Assembly (NCBI GenBank): GCA_028282465.1
Contig: JANQHX010000076.1
Location: 1 to 60,415 of the forward strand
Length of the DNA: 60,415 bases
Reading direction: 5' to 3'
Source of the DNA: Gynuella sp.
GTDB taxonomy: Bacteria > Pseudomonadota > Gammaproteobacteria > Pseudomonadales > Natronospirillaceae
The number at the start of each line of letters is the position of its first letter. The stretch's first letter is position 1. Positions 9,155 to 18,339 of the stretch are shown here, one piece after another. The notes below the pieces were generated by a model. The model did not search any database and was not told the origin of the DNA. It saw only the letters and a program-made list of their open reading frames with translations. The translations under genes and the position numbers were made by a program.

Positions 9155-9718
9155 ATGAAACTGAATTTGATAGTAATCTGTATTTTTATGCTTGGTGGGT
9201 GCAAAGCCGTATCTGAGCATAATGCGTCACAAGAAATAGTTCAGTGCGAAGGAGACGTGACCATCCCTGGCGAGTTTTCTGATTTTTTTATTGAAACCAA
9301 TAACTCAGAATTATTGAATTTAGCGTTAGGGGAGCCCGGAAAGGGCGGCTTATGTGAAGGCAAGACTTATCAATTAAAGGATCAACAAACGCTCATTGTT
9401 TATAGAGCGTGGAATAGCACTAACCCCAATAGCCGGTTTGGAGCCTGGTGGGCATTTTATCAACCGGATGGGAAAGTCAGCCAGTATCGAGAAGATTATG
9501 AAATCTGCTATCAATGGTCGCCATTAGATAAGTTGGTTCAATGTCAGTTGAAGCCCGGAACTCAGGTGGCAATTGGGACAGGTCAAAGCGCTGTATGCTC
9601 TGAATACCTTGAGTACCCACCGTCAGATAAACTACAAATATATCTACCTAATGCTGAAGCTTCTGTTGAAAACTGCACTGTTTTTGACGGAGAGTTGTCT
9701 TGGATACAAGAAGATTAA
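9155..9718 (+). CDS. lipoprotein of unknown function
   Basis: A 187-residue protein with lipobox MLGGC (Cys16) and several further cysteines spread over the mature part (VQCEG, GGLCEG, YEICYQ, VQCQL, AVCSEY, ENCTV), suggesting a disulphide-bonded periplasmic or outer-membrane lipoprotein. It follows the 8513 gene by 51 bases and precedes a hairpin terminator. No family recognised. Confidence 0.55.
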   Translation: MKLNLIVICIFMLGGCKAVSEHNASQEIVQCEGDVTIPGEFSDFFIETNNSELLNLALGEPGKGGLCEGKTYQLKDQQTLIVYRAWNSTNPNSRFGAWWAFYQPDGKVSQYREDYEICYQWSPLDKLVQCQLKPGTQVAIGTGQSAVCSEYLEYPPSDKLQIYLPNAEASVENCTVFDGELSWIQED

Positions 9719-9756
9719 AAACACCATATTTTCCAATAATAAGTGCAATCAATTAC

Positions 9757-9778
9757 AGGCTACTCTGATAAGTAGCCT
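9757..9778. terminator. hairpin between convergent genes
   Basis: AGGCTACT (9757-9764) pairs with AGTAGCCT (9771-9778) across a 6-base loop. It lies between the plus-strand lipoprotein gene and the minus-strand amidase gene and could end both transcripts. Confidence 0.5.
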
Positions 9779-9792
9779 TAAGTCAGATCGGA

Positions 9793-10266
9793 TTATCTAA
9801 ATCTATCTATGCTTCGTTTAGTTTTATAAATTTCATAATTAGAAATTATTTCGCCAGTGATTAAACCCGCACAGTTCGGTTTATTTGGATCGAGATCTGA
9901 ATGCTGAAAAACATCAATTTCACTAAACTGTTCTTCCAACTGGTAGAGTACATCTAGCAGTGAAAGCCTTTGTTCATCAGTAAAGCTACCTGAACGGCCA
10001 ATCAGACAAACACCGACTGAGCCTGTGTTATGAGACCGAACGTGGGCACCCATTTCTTTTTTTGAAATAAATGGATCATCATTTAAAGGGCGCCCGGTTT
10101 CAATATGTCCATTGTAGTTTGAATTATAGATACCCGAGGCTAACCAGCCATTTAAAATGACGTAATGATATCCGATACCACTCCAACCATTTTCGAGATG
10201 CCATTTGCCAATCAATGCGGCGTTGCCGAACCCGGAATCAGAACAATGCACAACTACTTTGACCAT
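9793..10266 (-). CDS. T7-lysozyme-type N-acetylmuramoyl-L-alanine amidase (endolysin-like)
   Basis: A 157-residue amidase_2/PGRP-fold enzyme that should cleave the amide bond between MurNAc and L-Ala in peptidoglycan. The zinc ligands fit T7 lysozyme: His7 (VVVHCSD), His122 (FQHSD) and Cys132 (NKPNCAG), and catalytic-type Tyr33 and Lys129 are present. There is no signal peptide, so export would depend on a holin. It overlaps the upstream holin-like gene by 13 bases, the usual layout of a phage lysis cassette. No other phage gene is nearby. Confidence 0.85.
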   Translation of the reverse strand: MVKVVVHCSDSGFGNAALIGKWHLENGWSGIGYHYVILNGWLASGIYNSNYNGHIETGRPLNDDPFISKKEMGAHVRSHNTGSVGVCLIGRSGSFTDEQRLSLLDVLYQLEEQFSEIDVFQHSDLDPNKPNCAGLITGEIISNYEIYKTKRSIDRFR

Positions 10267-10874
10267 TTATAATCCTCCAGATCTTGGATAGCGTCTTTAA
10301 TTCTGCTTTTTCCTGACCCAGTCGCCATATCAGTTACCTTGTTTGATACGCCGCGTTTTTCAGCGGAACGTCCAGCCGCGTACACACCTACAACGCCACC
10401 CCAAACCCACATAAAGCTGTTAAATACATTGCTGGAGCTTTCTACAATAGCAGGGCTTGCTTCAAGAAGATCTAACACAAAAACTCGCAGCCCTACTAAC
10501 TCTAGAAATACAAACACCAGGCCTGCATATACCACAGTGGGTCTCGCCCTCTTGGTGTATTTATCATCCTGTGAGAGTTCAGCTTTTATCACGTCACCAG
10601 ACAACTCTAAGCGCTTTCGAAAGGTTTCTTCCTTAAGCTTGTCTCTTTCAGAGATCAGCTTTTCTAGCTCAAGTTTGAAACCCGCTTCACTGTCATAGAA
10701 TTTTTTATTTAACTCAGCGAGTTTAAGTTTCATCTCCGCTTTAAATTGCTCAGCTTCTTCTTTTGATTTAAATTTTTCTTCCTTGGTAAACACATACTCG
10801 TCTACCGTGCTCTCAATGTCGCTGATGACTGAAGCACCTTTTCCAGAAATAAAGTTCCATACTTGTTTTAACAT
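10254..10874 (-). CDS. 3TM-type holin-like protein
   Basis: A 206-residue protein with a long charged helical N-terminal half (about residues 30-100, coiled coil) and a C-terminal membrane domain (segments near VVYAGLVFVFLELVGLRVFVLDLL and FMWVWGGVVGVYAAG). The segment DKYTKRARPTVVYAGL is typical of the holin_3TM family found in gene transfer agents and phages. It is translationally coupled to the amidase. Function as a pore for amidase release is inferred from family and context. Confidence 0.75.
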   Translation of the reverse strand: MLKQVWNFISGKGASVISDIESTVDEYVFTKEEKFKSKEEAEQFKAEMKLKLAELNKKFYDSEAGFKLELEKLISERDKLKEETFRKRLELSGDVIKAELSQDDKYTKRARPTVVYAGLVFVFLELVGLRVFVLDLLEASPAIVESSSNVFNSFMWVWGGVVGVYAAGRSAEKRGVSNKVTDMATGSGKSRIKDAIQDLEDYKWSK

Positions 10875-11382
10875 GTCTTCTCCTTAAGTTTTCTGTTTGT
10901 GGGAGCCTTGTGTTCAAAGGTTTATAGTTGGCTCCATTGGGTTAACGATTTTTTGGTGGTGTTTGGATGCAAAACTGATCATAAAAAACCATCACACTCA
11001 CAACATAACCTTTATGAACTTACATAGCGACAACTTATGCTGTGTTGAAATGGTTATCTTGCGCATAACGTCATCTTCTTCGATAGCTCTCATTCAACTA
11101 AATTTGAGATAACACTTTTTGAAATACTGTTAGCTCAAGATAATTTTATAAATCTAATGGTTTTTTATAAACATAGAATTATTTTTTTTCATTCTAATAT
11201 TGGCGATAGAAATGAATATCTCATCCACTTCGCAAAATTCATCTCAATTCAAACATATTCTAAAAACATTTTTTAGAAAACCATATTTCTCTCATCTATC
11301 TTCTTCTGGCCGACACATGGATGAAAGCCAGTGGCTTATCCCGGCAAAAAGAATGTTTAATAAAAACGATAAGGAAAGCGCA
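10875..11382. other. AT-rich intergenic region between the lysis pair and the MAM-domain gene
   Basis: Promoters for both divergent genes should lie here. An open frame runs upstream of 11383 from 11200, but it encodes low-quality sequence before the signal peptide and is best read as non-coding. Nothing else is recognised. Confidence 0.4.
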
Positions 11383-13389
11383 ATGGAACGATTTATAAAA
11401 TTTTTAGTCGTTATATCAATGACTCTGTTTACCCACACTGCTTTAGCAGCAGCTGTCTCTTACGAATCATTTGAAAAAGACAACTACACTAGATACAGCT
11501 TTGAGGGCGAACATGTTGTGTTATTGTTAGATCACCCTATGTATAACAGCAACGTTATTAACGCCATATTAGATGACCTGGACAGTGCCTATGAAATCTA
11601 CACCAGGGTCACAGGTCGCGAACCGACTCTGTTTAGAGAATATAATGGCAAAGGAAGCATCGCCGTTGTAGACAGCACCTGCGGAGCAGGCTGTGGATAT
11701 GTTGGTTATACTGGCATAGAAATTCTAAAAGACTGGTGGGACACGCTTTATAACTATCACAACAATGATGGCCTACGTCAGCAAATTCTATTTTACGAAT
11801 TAGGCCGAAACTTCACTTTCATAAGCGGCAAAACCCACACTGCTGATTTATCCACACCTTTCGCAGTATTTATGAGCATTTATATTACTGACGAGCTAGG
11901 CCTACCCTTAGCACCTATTCGAACCGGTTCAGGCGATACATTCACAGTGGCTGGATTCATTGATGCCTTTCAGGAATTGTTCAGCACCTACTTAAGCAGT
12001 AACTCTTATACTTTCAATTCTGTTTTCATTAATAATCAGGGCGTGTCAAATACCTATGGCCTCAATGGCGGCGGCGATGTAATTACTGGAATGTATTTCA
12101 ATCTGTGGGAAGCCTATGGGGACAACTGGGTAGAAAATTTCTTTAAAGATTTAGCCGCAAGACCAAATGCGGACACCACTCAGGAAACCGCTGATAACAT
12201 TGTGCTTTCGGCTTCCAGTGCGGCCAGTCGAGATCTTAGCAGTGTGTTTATTGATTGGAAATTTCCAGCAGTTTCAGTGAACCCTATTGATGCAAATTTC
12301 GAAACCGAATTGGGCTGGACTAATGATGGAACTTACAACTGGTCAAGAGACAGTGGTGGCACACCCTCTGGTAATACTGGGCCGTCATCTGGCTCTAACT
12401 CAACCTATTATGCTTACTTCGAAACAAGCTCTGGCCATGCTCATGCCTCTGGAAACACTGCAACACTGCGCAGCGACCATTTTGTTCCCGCCGGTAAAAC
12501 CGTTACCTTCGACTACCATATGTTTGGAGCAGACATAGGAACATTATCTCTGGAAATAGGAACCCCTGGAGGCTGGTCTAGTCTTTGGTCAGTCTCAGGC
12601 CAACAACAAAGCTCTCATGGTGCAGCTTGGAAAACTCAAACAGTCACATTACCTAATTACACCTTCATATCAAGCATACGCTTTAAAGCAGTGGCAGCTG
12701 GAGGTTACCGAGGCGATATTGCGATTGATAACATTCTCATTATGGAATCCGATGGCAGCTTCACTCAAGTCATTGCCGATCAAGACAATGTAGCGTCAGG
12801 GCATTTCTGCGGCTGGAGTGCACCCACTATCAGCGGCTCTCGTTCGTCACAAAAACTGTATTGCTACATGGGCTCGCAACAAGTGGCTACCGTTACCTAT
12901 AACACGGTACCCTCTGGCGGCTTTTATGATCCGGTTTTCCAAATTAATCGTGCTAATTACGAACTTAGAAATTTCAACCGCAACACATTTGATTATCAAA
13001 TTGTTGAAGTATTTGATGCTGGTGCAAATGCATTGGCACCCAACCTTCAACCTCGTGATAACCTGCCACCAGTTGCTGCCACATCAGCCCCTACCACAGT
13101 AGCCCTGGCACAAAATGCTCCTTTGCATTCTTCTCTACCAGCATCATCAAGCAGAAGCACTCATAGCTCTTGTCGTTGGAAAACCCTGGGGGACACAGTA
13201 GGCATTGCAAACTATCAGTTGGAATGCAAAGGCACTGTGTATGCAACCTTAAGACGATATCACCAAGGCAACATCGTCAATGAAAAGATAGCCTGTGACG
13301 TATCTTCTAACGTTTCAGGTGTAACGGGTACTGGCCGCTTTGGAGTCAATGGCGGAGTGTGTAACTTTTCTTTGAGGGGTAGGCTTTAA
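11383..13389 (+). CDS. secreted protein with degenerate metallopeptidase-like domain and MAM domain
   Basis: ATG at 11383 is chosen because AAGGA lies at 11371-11375 and a clear signal peptide follows (MERFIKFLVVISMTLFTHTALA). The 668-residue product has an N-terminal domain of about 280 residues in which YELGRNF (138-144) stands where a zinc peptidase would have HELGHNF; both zinc-binding histidines are replaced while the glutamate remains. Residues about 305-450 form a MAM-type domain (ANFETELGWTNDG to DIAIDNI). The C-terminal 200 residues contain several cysteines and a Ser/Pro linker. It is probably extracellular. Enzyme activity is doubtful. Confidence 0.65.
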   Translation: MERFIKFLVVISMTLFTHTALAAAVSYESFEKDNYTRYSFEGEHVVLLLDHPMYNSNVINAILDDLDSAYEIYTRVTGREPTLFREYNGKGSIAVVDSTCGAGCGYVGYTGIEILKDWWDTLYNYHNNDGLRQQILFYELGRNFTFISGKTHTADLSTPFAVFMSIYITDELGLPLAPIRTGSGDTFTVAGFIDAFQELFSTYLSSNSYTFNSVFINNQGVSNTYGLNGGGDVITGMYFNLWEAYGDNWVENFFKDLAARPNADTTQETADNIVLSASSAASRDLSSVFIDWKFPAVSVNPIDANFETELGWTNDGTYNWSRDSGGTPSGNTGPSSGSNSTYYAYFETSSGHAHASGNTATLRSDHFVPAGKTVTFDYHMFGADIGTLSLEIGTPGGWSSLWSVSGQQQSSHGAAWKTQTVTLPNYTFISSIRFKAVAAGGYRGDIAIDNILIMESDGSFTQVIADQDNVASGHFCGWSAPTISGSRSSQKLYCYMGSQQVATVTYNTVPSGGFYDPVFQINRANYELRNFNRNTFDYQIVEVFDAGANALAPNLQPRDNLPPVAATSAPTTVALAQNAPLHSSLPASSSRSTHSSCRWKTLGDTVGIANYQLECKGTVYATLRRYHQGNIVNEKIACDVSSNVSGVTGTGRFGVNGGVCNFSLRGRL

Positions 13390-13408
13390 TATCCCTTGCG
13401 TTAATTTT

Positions 13409-13428
13409 ATGCCACCTTAGGGTGGCAT
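13409..13428 (+). terminator. rho-independent-type hairpin
   Basis: ATGCCACC-TTAG-GGTGGCAT forms an 8-bp perfect stem 20 bases after the stop of the MAM-domain gene. The following sequence (CGTTCATTT) is only modestly T-rich. Confidence 0.6.
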
Positions 13429-13736
13429 CGTTCATTTAGAAATCTTTTTAGCAGCCACTCTAGACTCAGCAATATATATTCAAAAAACCATCCAAGAACA
13501 TTTTCATTTTGTATTAACCATTAAAACCTTGGTTATTGAGAAGCGTTTATATTCGAATTTATTAGGCTGAATAAGAATTAATATACATATTCATTATTTG
13601 AAATTCTAATGAAATAAAAGTATTCCTAGTGTTAGGAGCAACTTATGGACTGATTTTCATCCGATTAAGAGATAGCAATAAAAATTAACCCTAATTGTGC
13701 GAAAGGAATTATTCGCAAACTATAAAAAGGATTTTT
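13429..13736. other. AT-rich intergenic region before the SIR2 gene
   Basis: No gene is seen. The G+C drop that marks the SIR2 gene begins here. A possible alternative TTG start for that gene at 13695 lies in this stretch but is not preferred. Confidence 0.4.
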
Positions 13737-16700
13737 ATGTCTAATTTAGACGAAGTGTTTTATGAAAAAATCAAAGCCGAGCTTGATAGAGGGTATTCAT
13801 TCACTCCACTAGTTGGCAGTGGAATTTCTTATCAATCTGGCATCATGCTAGGCAGTGAAATCGGAAACTATCTTTGTCACGTCTATTGCCTATTATTTTC
13901 AAACAAGGCATTGTCAGAGCCGCTGGAAATTCAGCAACATGGTTGGCCAGATCCCCCTAGCAGAACAGAATACCTAGCTGATAAAGAATTCATAATTAAT
14001 TTTTATATATCAACATGCGCAAGATATGGCGTAGAAGTTTCATATAATAATATTCTTGAATTCGAAAACTACGAAGAAGGAGATATACTAAGCACTAGAA
14101 CTCTAACAAAGTATTTGGATTCGTTTTTAAGAAGACCATTATGCCCCTCTATTGTCCCTTGGAAAGAAAAAAGAAAAATCTTAGATCTTGATGAAAATTC
14201 CAAGAAGATCGTCAAATTTCTGGGGAAAGACCCAAACACAGCATTCTATAATATTGCCAACCAGCACCCTTGCTATGATCAGGATCTCATCCAGGAGATT
14301 GGGTTAAGGTCTCTTAATGATTGGCGAGCCACGTTAAACTTTATTTCTAGATTATCACTCGATTTACGGTCAAATAAGTATGTGCTCTTAAAAAATGCTA
14401 ACGACTCGATCATTGACAGTTTCAACAGATTTTTAGTAAGTAACAAAAAACCAAATCAGAACCATCATTTACTAGTAAAATTATCACCCGAAATAAGAAT
14501 AAAAAAAATATTGACCACTAATTTTGATGGTCTACTCGAAGACGCCTATCGAATGAATAAATTTCAGGTAGAAGAAATTAGTGTTGAAAAACAAAGTGAG
14601 CTACCCTCTAACGAGGTCATAGGTAATAATACAACTGTTATAAAGCTTCATGGTAACTACAATCAAACTAGATCTGACTTTTCATTAGACGACACGCCAT
14701 CAGTAAGAGATAAGCATACATTTTTGAGCTATTTCTATCCAACACTTAGAAACAAAGTCTTATTACCATCACATCTACTCGTAATAGGTACCTCCCTAAT
14801 TGATTTGCGAACTAGACAACTCATCGAATATTGTCTACGTCAAAACGATAATTTTAAAGTATTTATTATTTGCACATTTAAGCGAGATATTGCTCAAATT
14901 AAGTCGTTCTTCCCAGAAAAATTTTTCAATGAAGATAGGATTATATTTTCACCTGCACAGAAGTCAGAATACTGCTTGTACGAGCTATATCAACACCTCA
15001 CGCTCGCATTACCTCCTGGTGGGAGCTACTATGAATTTGATCAGCATGTACCACCCATTCACCATTTAACTGAGCCTACAGGTAAGTCTCAAAGAGAAAA
15101 AGACAGAATTAAATTGCTCAATTATATAGTGAAAATATGCTCAGGCGATCCCTTTGAAGTTAAGAGCCCGGATTATAAGTTGCTTTCGAAATATCAAGGC
15201 AAAATAAAAGGAAAAAGAATCACACTAAGTGGTAAATATGGTATTTCTAAATTTATGGCATCAATTTTCTTCAATTTATCTGAAGATGGAAAAAAATGTT
15301 TATGGTTTGAAACTGAAGACTATGCCAACTCCAACGAACTATATCTACAAATCATTCGTGCTATTTATCAAGAGCTAGGGCAATTACATCAAGAGCACAT
15401 TCAATTCTATCTACCCGAAGGTAATATAACTGACGAAGATCCTGAAAATCACTACTACAACTCAATCGTCAACCATATGAAAACCTACCTAAGTGTAATT
15501 TCTATTGACCCCGCAGATTGGAATATATTCATTTTCGATAGAAACGGTATGGGTAACTGCGCGGGTGTTTGGCCTCAAGATACCACTGATATTAGTACTG
15601 AAACCGTTAATGGGAGAGTACTAGGTTGTTTGGACGAAATCGGTTTTAGAGTGATACATGCACCTCTAGAAAATAATAGAAAAGCACAAAGGAAGACCAA
15701 CTTATCTTATGCCAAAAGTAGTGCTTCAAATACTAGCAATACTTCCCATGATAGTAATGGTGAATCAAATAAAGATGATCTTGATACAGAAAGTAAGAAT
15801 TGCTTTGAAAGCCATTCAGAAGCATTGTCTGCAATTGATTACTTCATGACTAATCTGTTACCCAATAAAGAAGAAGATCTTTCTTGGGAAAAAGCTATAT
15901 CTAATGATCTCTTAGTAAGAGAACAGAATGCAAAACTTAGATTCTTATACGTCAGTAGCTTATTCCGATATTCCCGACATATCAGTGCACTCCTTAGTGA
16001 GGCAGCGTACCCTTGCCCTAAAAAGTTTAATACAGAAAAATTTGATAATGACTTAGAAAGAGCAAAACACTTATTTAAGTGGAGAAATGAGCTTATTTCT
16101 AAAAAGATTTTTCTTACCAAGCCTGGAGGTTACTCATGGAAATATGGAGATGTACGAAAGAAAATTCGCGACGAGCTAGAGAAATTGAATTTAACTTCAG
16201 CCAATCCGAAAATTGGTATTAAAAAGTTTAGAAGTCTAAAATCCAAGTCTCACTATTATATTGCTGATTGGTATTTTCGCGCCTTCATGTCGAGCTATCA
16301 TGCAACGCCATTGCAAGAGAGCATCTATCATTCAACCTGTGCACTTGAGGAAATTAAATTTTCTTTTAATCTTAAATTGATTCAGATTTACACTGAAAAA
16401 GACAATTCAGAAGGAGAAAGTGAACTAATCGACTATCGATTAAACCTATTAATAACCATACTCACTTTATTAACAAAAATTTTTCAAATAAGTAGTACAA
16501 AGATAAAGTATTGGCAGAGAGGAAGAAATGTCGAGGCTTTATTTGATTTGGATATACTATTAGAAAAGCTAGGAAAGTATATTTCGAACGACAAAAGTTC
16601 CTCTTCAGGTAGCGCCTCTTTTTCAGTGGATAATGAACTAAGCGACAACCAAATACTCGGTTTCATAGGTATTGAGGAACACAAGCCCGACGAAAAGTTT

Positions 16701-18221
16701 TTTAATAAAATTCTACAAGTAAAACTACTTGTAAGCATGCTAATCAACCAAACATCAGAAGTACGAGATAAGCATGGCCGAGATGTTGGTAGAAATATAT
16801 ACAACACGCAATACATAGGCCCACACTATAACCCATGGCCATCAGACAAATTAAGTAATGAGAGTGATACTAAAGCTCCTACGTTCTTTTCTCTCAAAAT
16901 AGAAAAACGAACAGATAAGCGGTATTATCCTAGCAAACTAACAGACTTACATGAGAGTTTTTTAAACTTTTTGAAGTCCTCCCCAAACATTAATAAGACT
17001 CATATCAACTTTAATCTCACTGGTATTTTAATTGATGATGAGAATAATCAAGAAAAAACGGTTAAAACATTAGTATCTAATATAAGAGAGATGAGAGATT
17101 ACATAATTAGTCACTATGTCAACAATCCAAGTGCTTTACTTGTAATATGTCATCGCTTGACTAGTATTGCTCAGGTTATTGTGAGACATGCAAAGATTGT
17201 CGGACGAATAAATGAGAGGCATTTTGAAGCCCTGGGAAGCGACAAAATTTTATGGGTTAATGTTTGTTGCACGTGTTCAATGGTTATTGAGCTTACTCGT
17301 TTTATTCCATCTACTTTTTTGAATCATGAAATAAATATACGTTCAAAAACATTATGTTTATATGGTCTAGCCCTTGGTCGATTACATAGGTTTAAGGAAG
17401 CACACAGGCGGCTCAATGAAGCCAGCTCATTAAACATAAACTATAATGATTCAGAATTTGGGACACGGGCAGCTGCGGTTTTTTTAAGACGAGCAGAAGT
17501 TTACTTAGAACAAAGTATCATAGCTAGACAGCAGTACTTAAGAAGTGCAGATTCAAGCTTTCAAGGAAACAAGAATTACTATAGAAACTATGCTTCTAGG
17601 TTTGAAGATGTACTTATCACACTAAATAAAGCTGAATCCTATTTGTCAGGTGTGAGTCAGTCTTCGTATTGGTGGGGAAGGCTCTATATGCTTAAACTTA
17701 GACTGTATTCAAACTACGAGTATTCCAGAATCAATGATTTCGAGTTGATTCCAGGAATTTTTAAGTCCAATAGAAACATTAAGAAGGATATTTACAATAT
17801 ATTTCTCAGAGGTTGGGTTATCTCAAGCCAAAATAGTTATCGAAAGCTATGTTTCGTCTACTATTTTCTTGGGGCACTCACTTCAGCACATTTTTTTAAT
17901 AAGGCAAGTAAATCTGCTTATTTACCTGCATTTACAGATGACAATAGTGACAAGCTAACCAATGTTATTTCTTCTTTAGAGAGCTTTATTACAGAGATTA
18001 ATTCGTACAAGACAAAACAAAAGAAGATAGACAGCCAGATTGCTCAAAACTCAATGAATCTATTAAATAAGGTATTTGAGATATGGGTATCTCAAACGAA
18101 TTCAGATCATAAAAACGCAGGTAGCCAACCCGAAAGATTATTGAAATTAGTTGAAGGCTTATTAAAAAGTAATGACGATTTAGAGTCGCTACATAAAGGG
18201 ATCAGTTCTAGAATCTACTAA
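13737..18221 (+). CDS. SIR2 - STAND-like NTPase - helical repeat protein, candidate anti-phage defence
   Basis: A 1494-residue protein; ATG at 13737 has AAGGA 5 bases upstream and is preferred to the TTG at 13695. N-terminal SIR2-like NAD-binding domain: LVGSGIS (25-31), LTTNFDG (259-265), KLHG (303-306), LVIGTS (348-353). Next is a STAND-like region with a degenerate P-loop SGKYGISK (498-505), lacking the usual Gly before Lys and Ser/Thr after it, and a Walker-B-like NIFIFD (596-601). A Ser/Asn linker (about 659-690) leads to a long helical C-terminal half with TPR-like stretches (about 1203-1260). In SIR2-containing defence proteins (Avs5, DSR families) the C-terminal part senses phage and SIR2 depletes NAD+. 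The gene stands alone and is markedly AT-rich. Defence role is inferred. Confidence 0.75.
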   Translation: MSNLDEVFYEKIKAELDRGYSFTPLVGSGISYQSGIMLGSEIGNYLCHVYCLLFSNKALSEPLEIQQHGWPDPPSRTEYLADKEFIINFYISTCARYGVEVSYNNILEFENYEEGDILSTRTLTKYLDSFLRRPLCPSIVPWKEKRKILDLDENSKKIVKFLGKDPNTAFYNIANQHPCYDQDLIQEIGLRSLNDWRATLNFISRLSLDLRSNKYVLLKNANDSIIDSFNRFLVSNKKPNQNHHLLVKLSPEIRIKKILTTNFDGLLEDAYRMNKFQVEEISVEKQSELPSNEVIGNNTTVIKLHGNYNQTRSDFSLDDTPSVRDKHTFLSYFYPTLRNKVLLPSHLLVIGTSLIDLRTRQLIEYCLRQNDNFKVFIICTFKRDIAQIKSFFPEKFFNEDRIIFSPAQKSEYCLYELYQHLTLALPPGGSYYEFDQHVPPIHHLTEPTGKSQREKDRIKLLNYIVKICSGDPFEVKSPDYKLLSKYQGKIKGKRITLSGKYGISKFMASIFFNLSEDGKKCLWFETEDYANSNELYLQIIRAIYQELGQLHQEHIQFYLPEGNITDEDPENHYYNSIVNHMKTYLSVISIDPADWNIFIFDRNGMGNCAGVWPQDTTDISTETVNGRVLGCLDEIGFRVIHAPLENNRKAQRKTNLSYAKSSASNTSNTSHDSNGESNKDDLDTESKNCFESHSEALSAIDYFMTNLLPNKEEDLSWEKAISNDLLVREQNAKLRFLYVSSLFRYSRHISALLSEAAYPCPKKFNTEKFDNDLERAKHLFKWRNELISKKIFLTKPGGYSWKYGDVRKKIRDELEKLNLTSANPKIGIKKFRSLKSKSHYYIADWYFRAFMSSYHATPLQESIYHSTCALEEIKFSFNLKLIQIYTEKDNSEGESELIDYRLNLLITILTLLTKIFQISSTKIKYWQRGRNVEALFDLDILLEKLGKYISNDKSSSSGSASFSVDNELSDNQILGFIGIEEHKPDEKFFNKILQVKLLVSMLINQTSEVRDKHGRDVGRNIYNTQYIGPHYNPWPSDKLSNESDTKAPTFFSLKIEKRTDKRYYPSKLTDLHESFLNFLKSSPNINKTHINFNLTGILIDDENNQEKTVKTLVSNIREMRDYIISHYVNNPSALLVICHRLTSIAQVIVRHAKIVGRINERHFEALGSDKILWVNVCCTCSMVIELTRFIPSTFLNHEINIRSKTLCLYGLALGRLHRFKEAHRRLNEASSLNINYNDSEFGTRAAAVFLRRAEVYLEQSIIARQQYLRSADSSFQGNKNYYRNYASRFEDVLITLNKAESYLSGVSQSSYWWGRLYMLKLRLYSNYEYSRINDFELIPGIFKSNRNIKKDIYNIFLRGWVISSQNSYRKLCFVYYFLGALTSAHFFNKASKSAYLPAFTDDNSDKLTNVISSLESFITEINSYKTKQKKIDSQIAQNSMNLLNKVFEIWVSQTNSDHKNAGSQPERLLKLVEGLLKSNDDLESLHKGISSRIY

Positions 18222-18277
18222 ATGATAGCGCTGCTAATTCTTGGATTGATATAAGGGATCTCTGAACTCGCTTATAA

Positions 18278-18314
18278 GACAATACTGACTTGAATAGCCA
18301 AGTATTGTCTTTTT
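18278..18314 (+). terminator. rho-independent terminator of the SIR2 gene
   Basis: GACAATACT (18278-18286) pairs with AGTATTGTC (18301-18309), followed by TTTTT. It lies 57 bases after the SIR2 stop and 26 bases before the mnmG stop, and can serve the plus strand well. Confidence 0.8.
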
Positions 18315-18339
18315 GATGGTGGGTAATCTGAAACTGGCT

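Noticed and set aside
9793-10874. Remnant prophage
   Set aside because: No integrase, structural, replication or repressor gene and no att-like repeat is seen around the lysis pair.
11200-11382. N-terminal extension of the MAM-domain protein
   Set aside because: It places 61 residues before an ideal signal peptide that has its own ribosome-binding site at 11371-11375.
13695-13736. TTG start of the SIR2 gene
   Set aside because: ATG at 13737 has AAGGA at good spacing; the extra 14 residues carry no visible feature.
13737-18221. Reading the SIR2 gene as a sirtuin deacetylase
   Set aside because: Size, the STAND-like middle and the helical-repeat C-terminus do not fit sirtuins.
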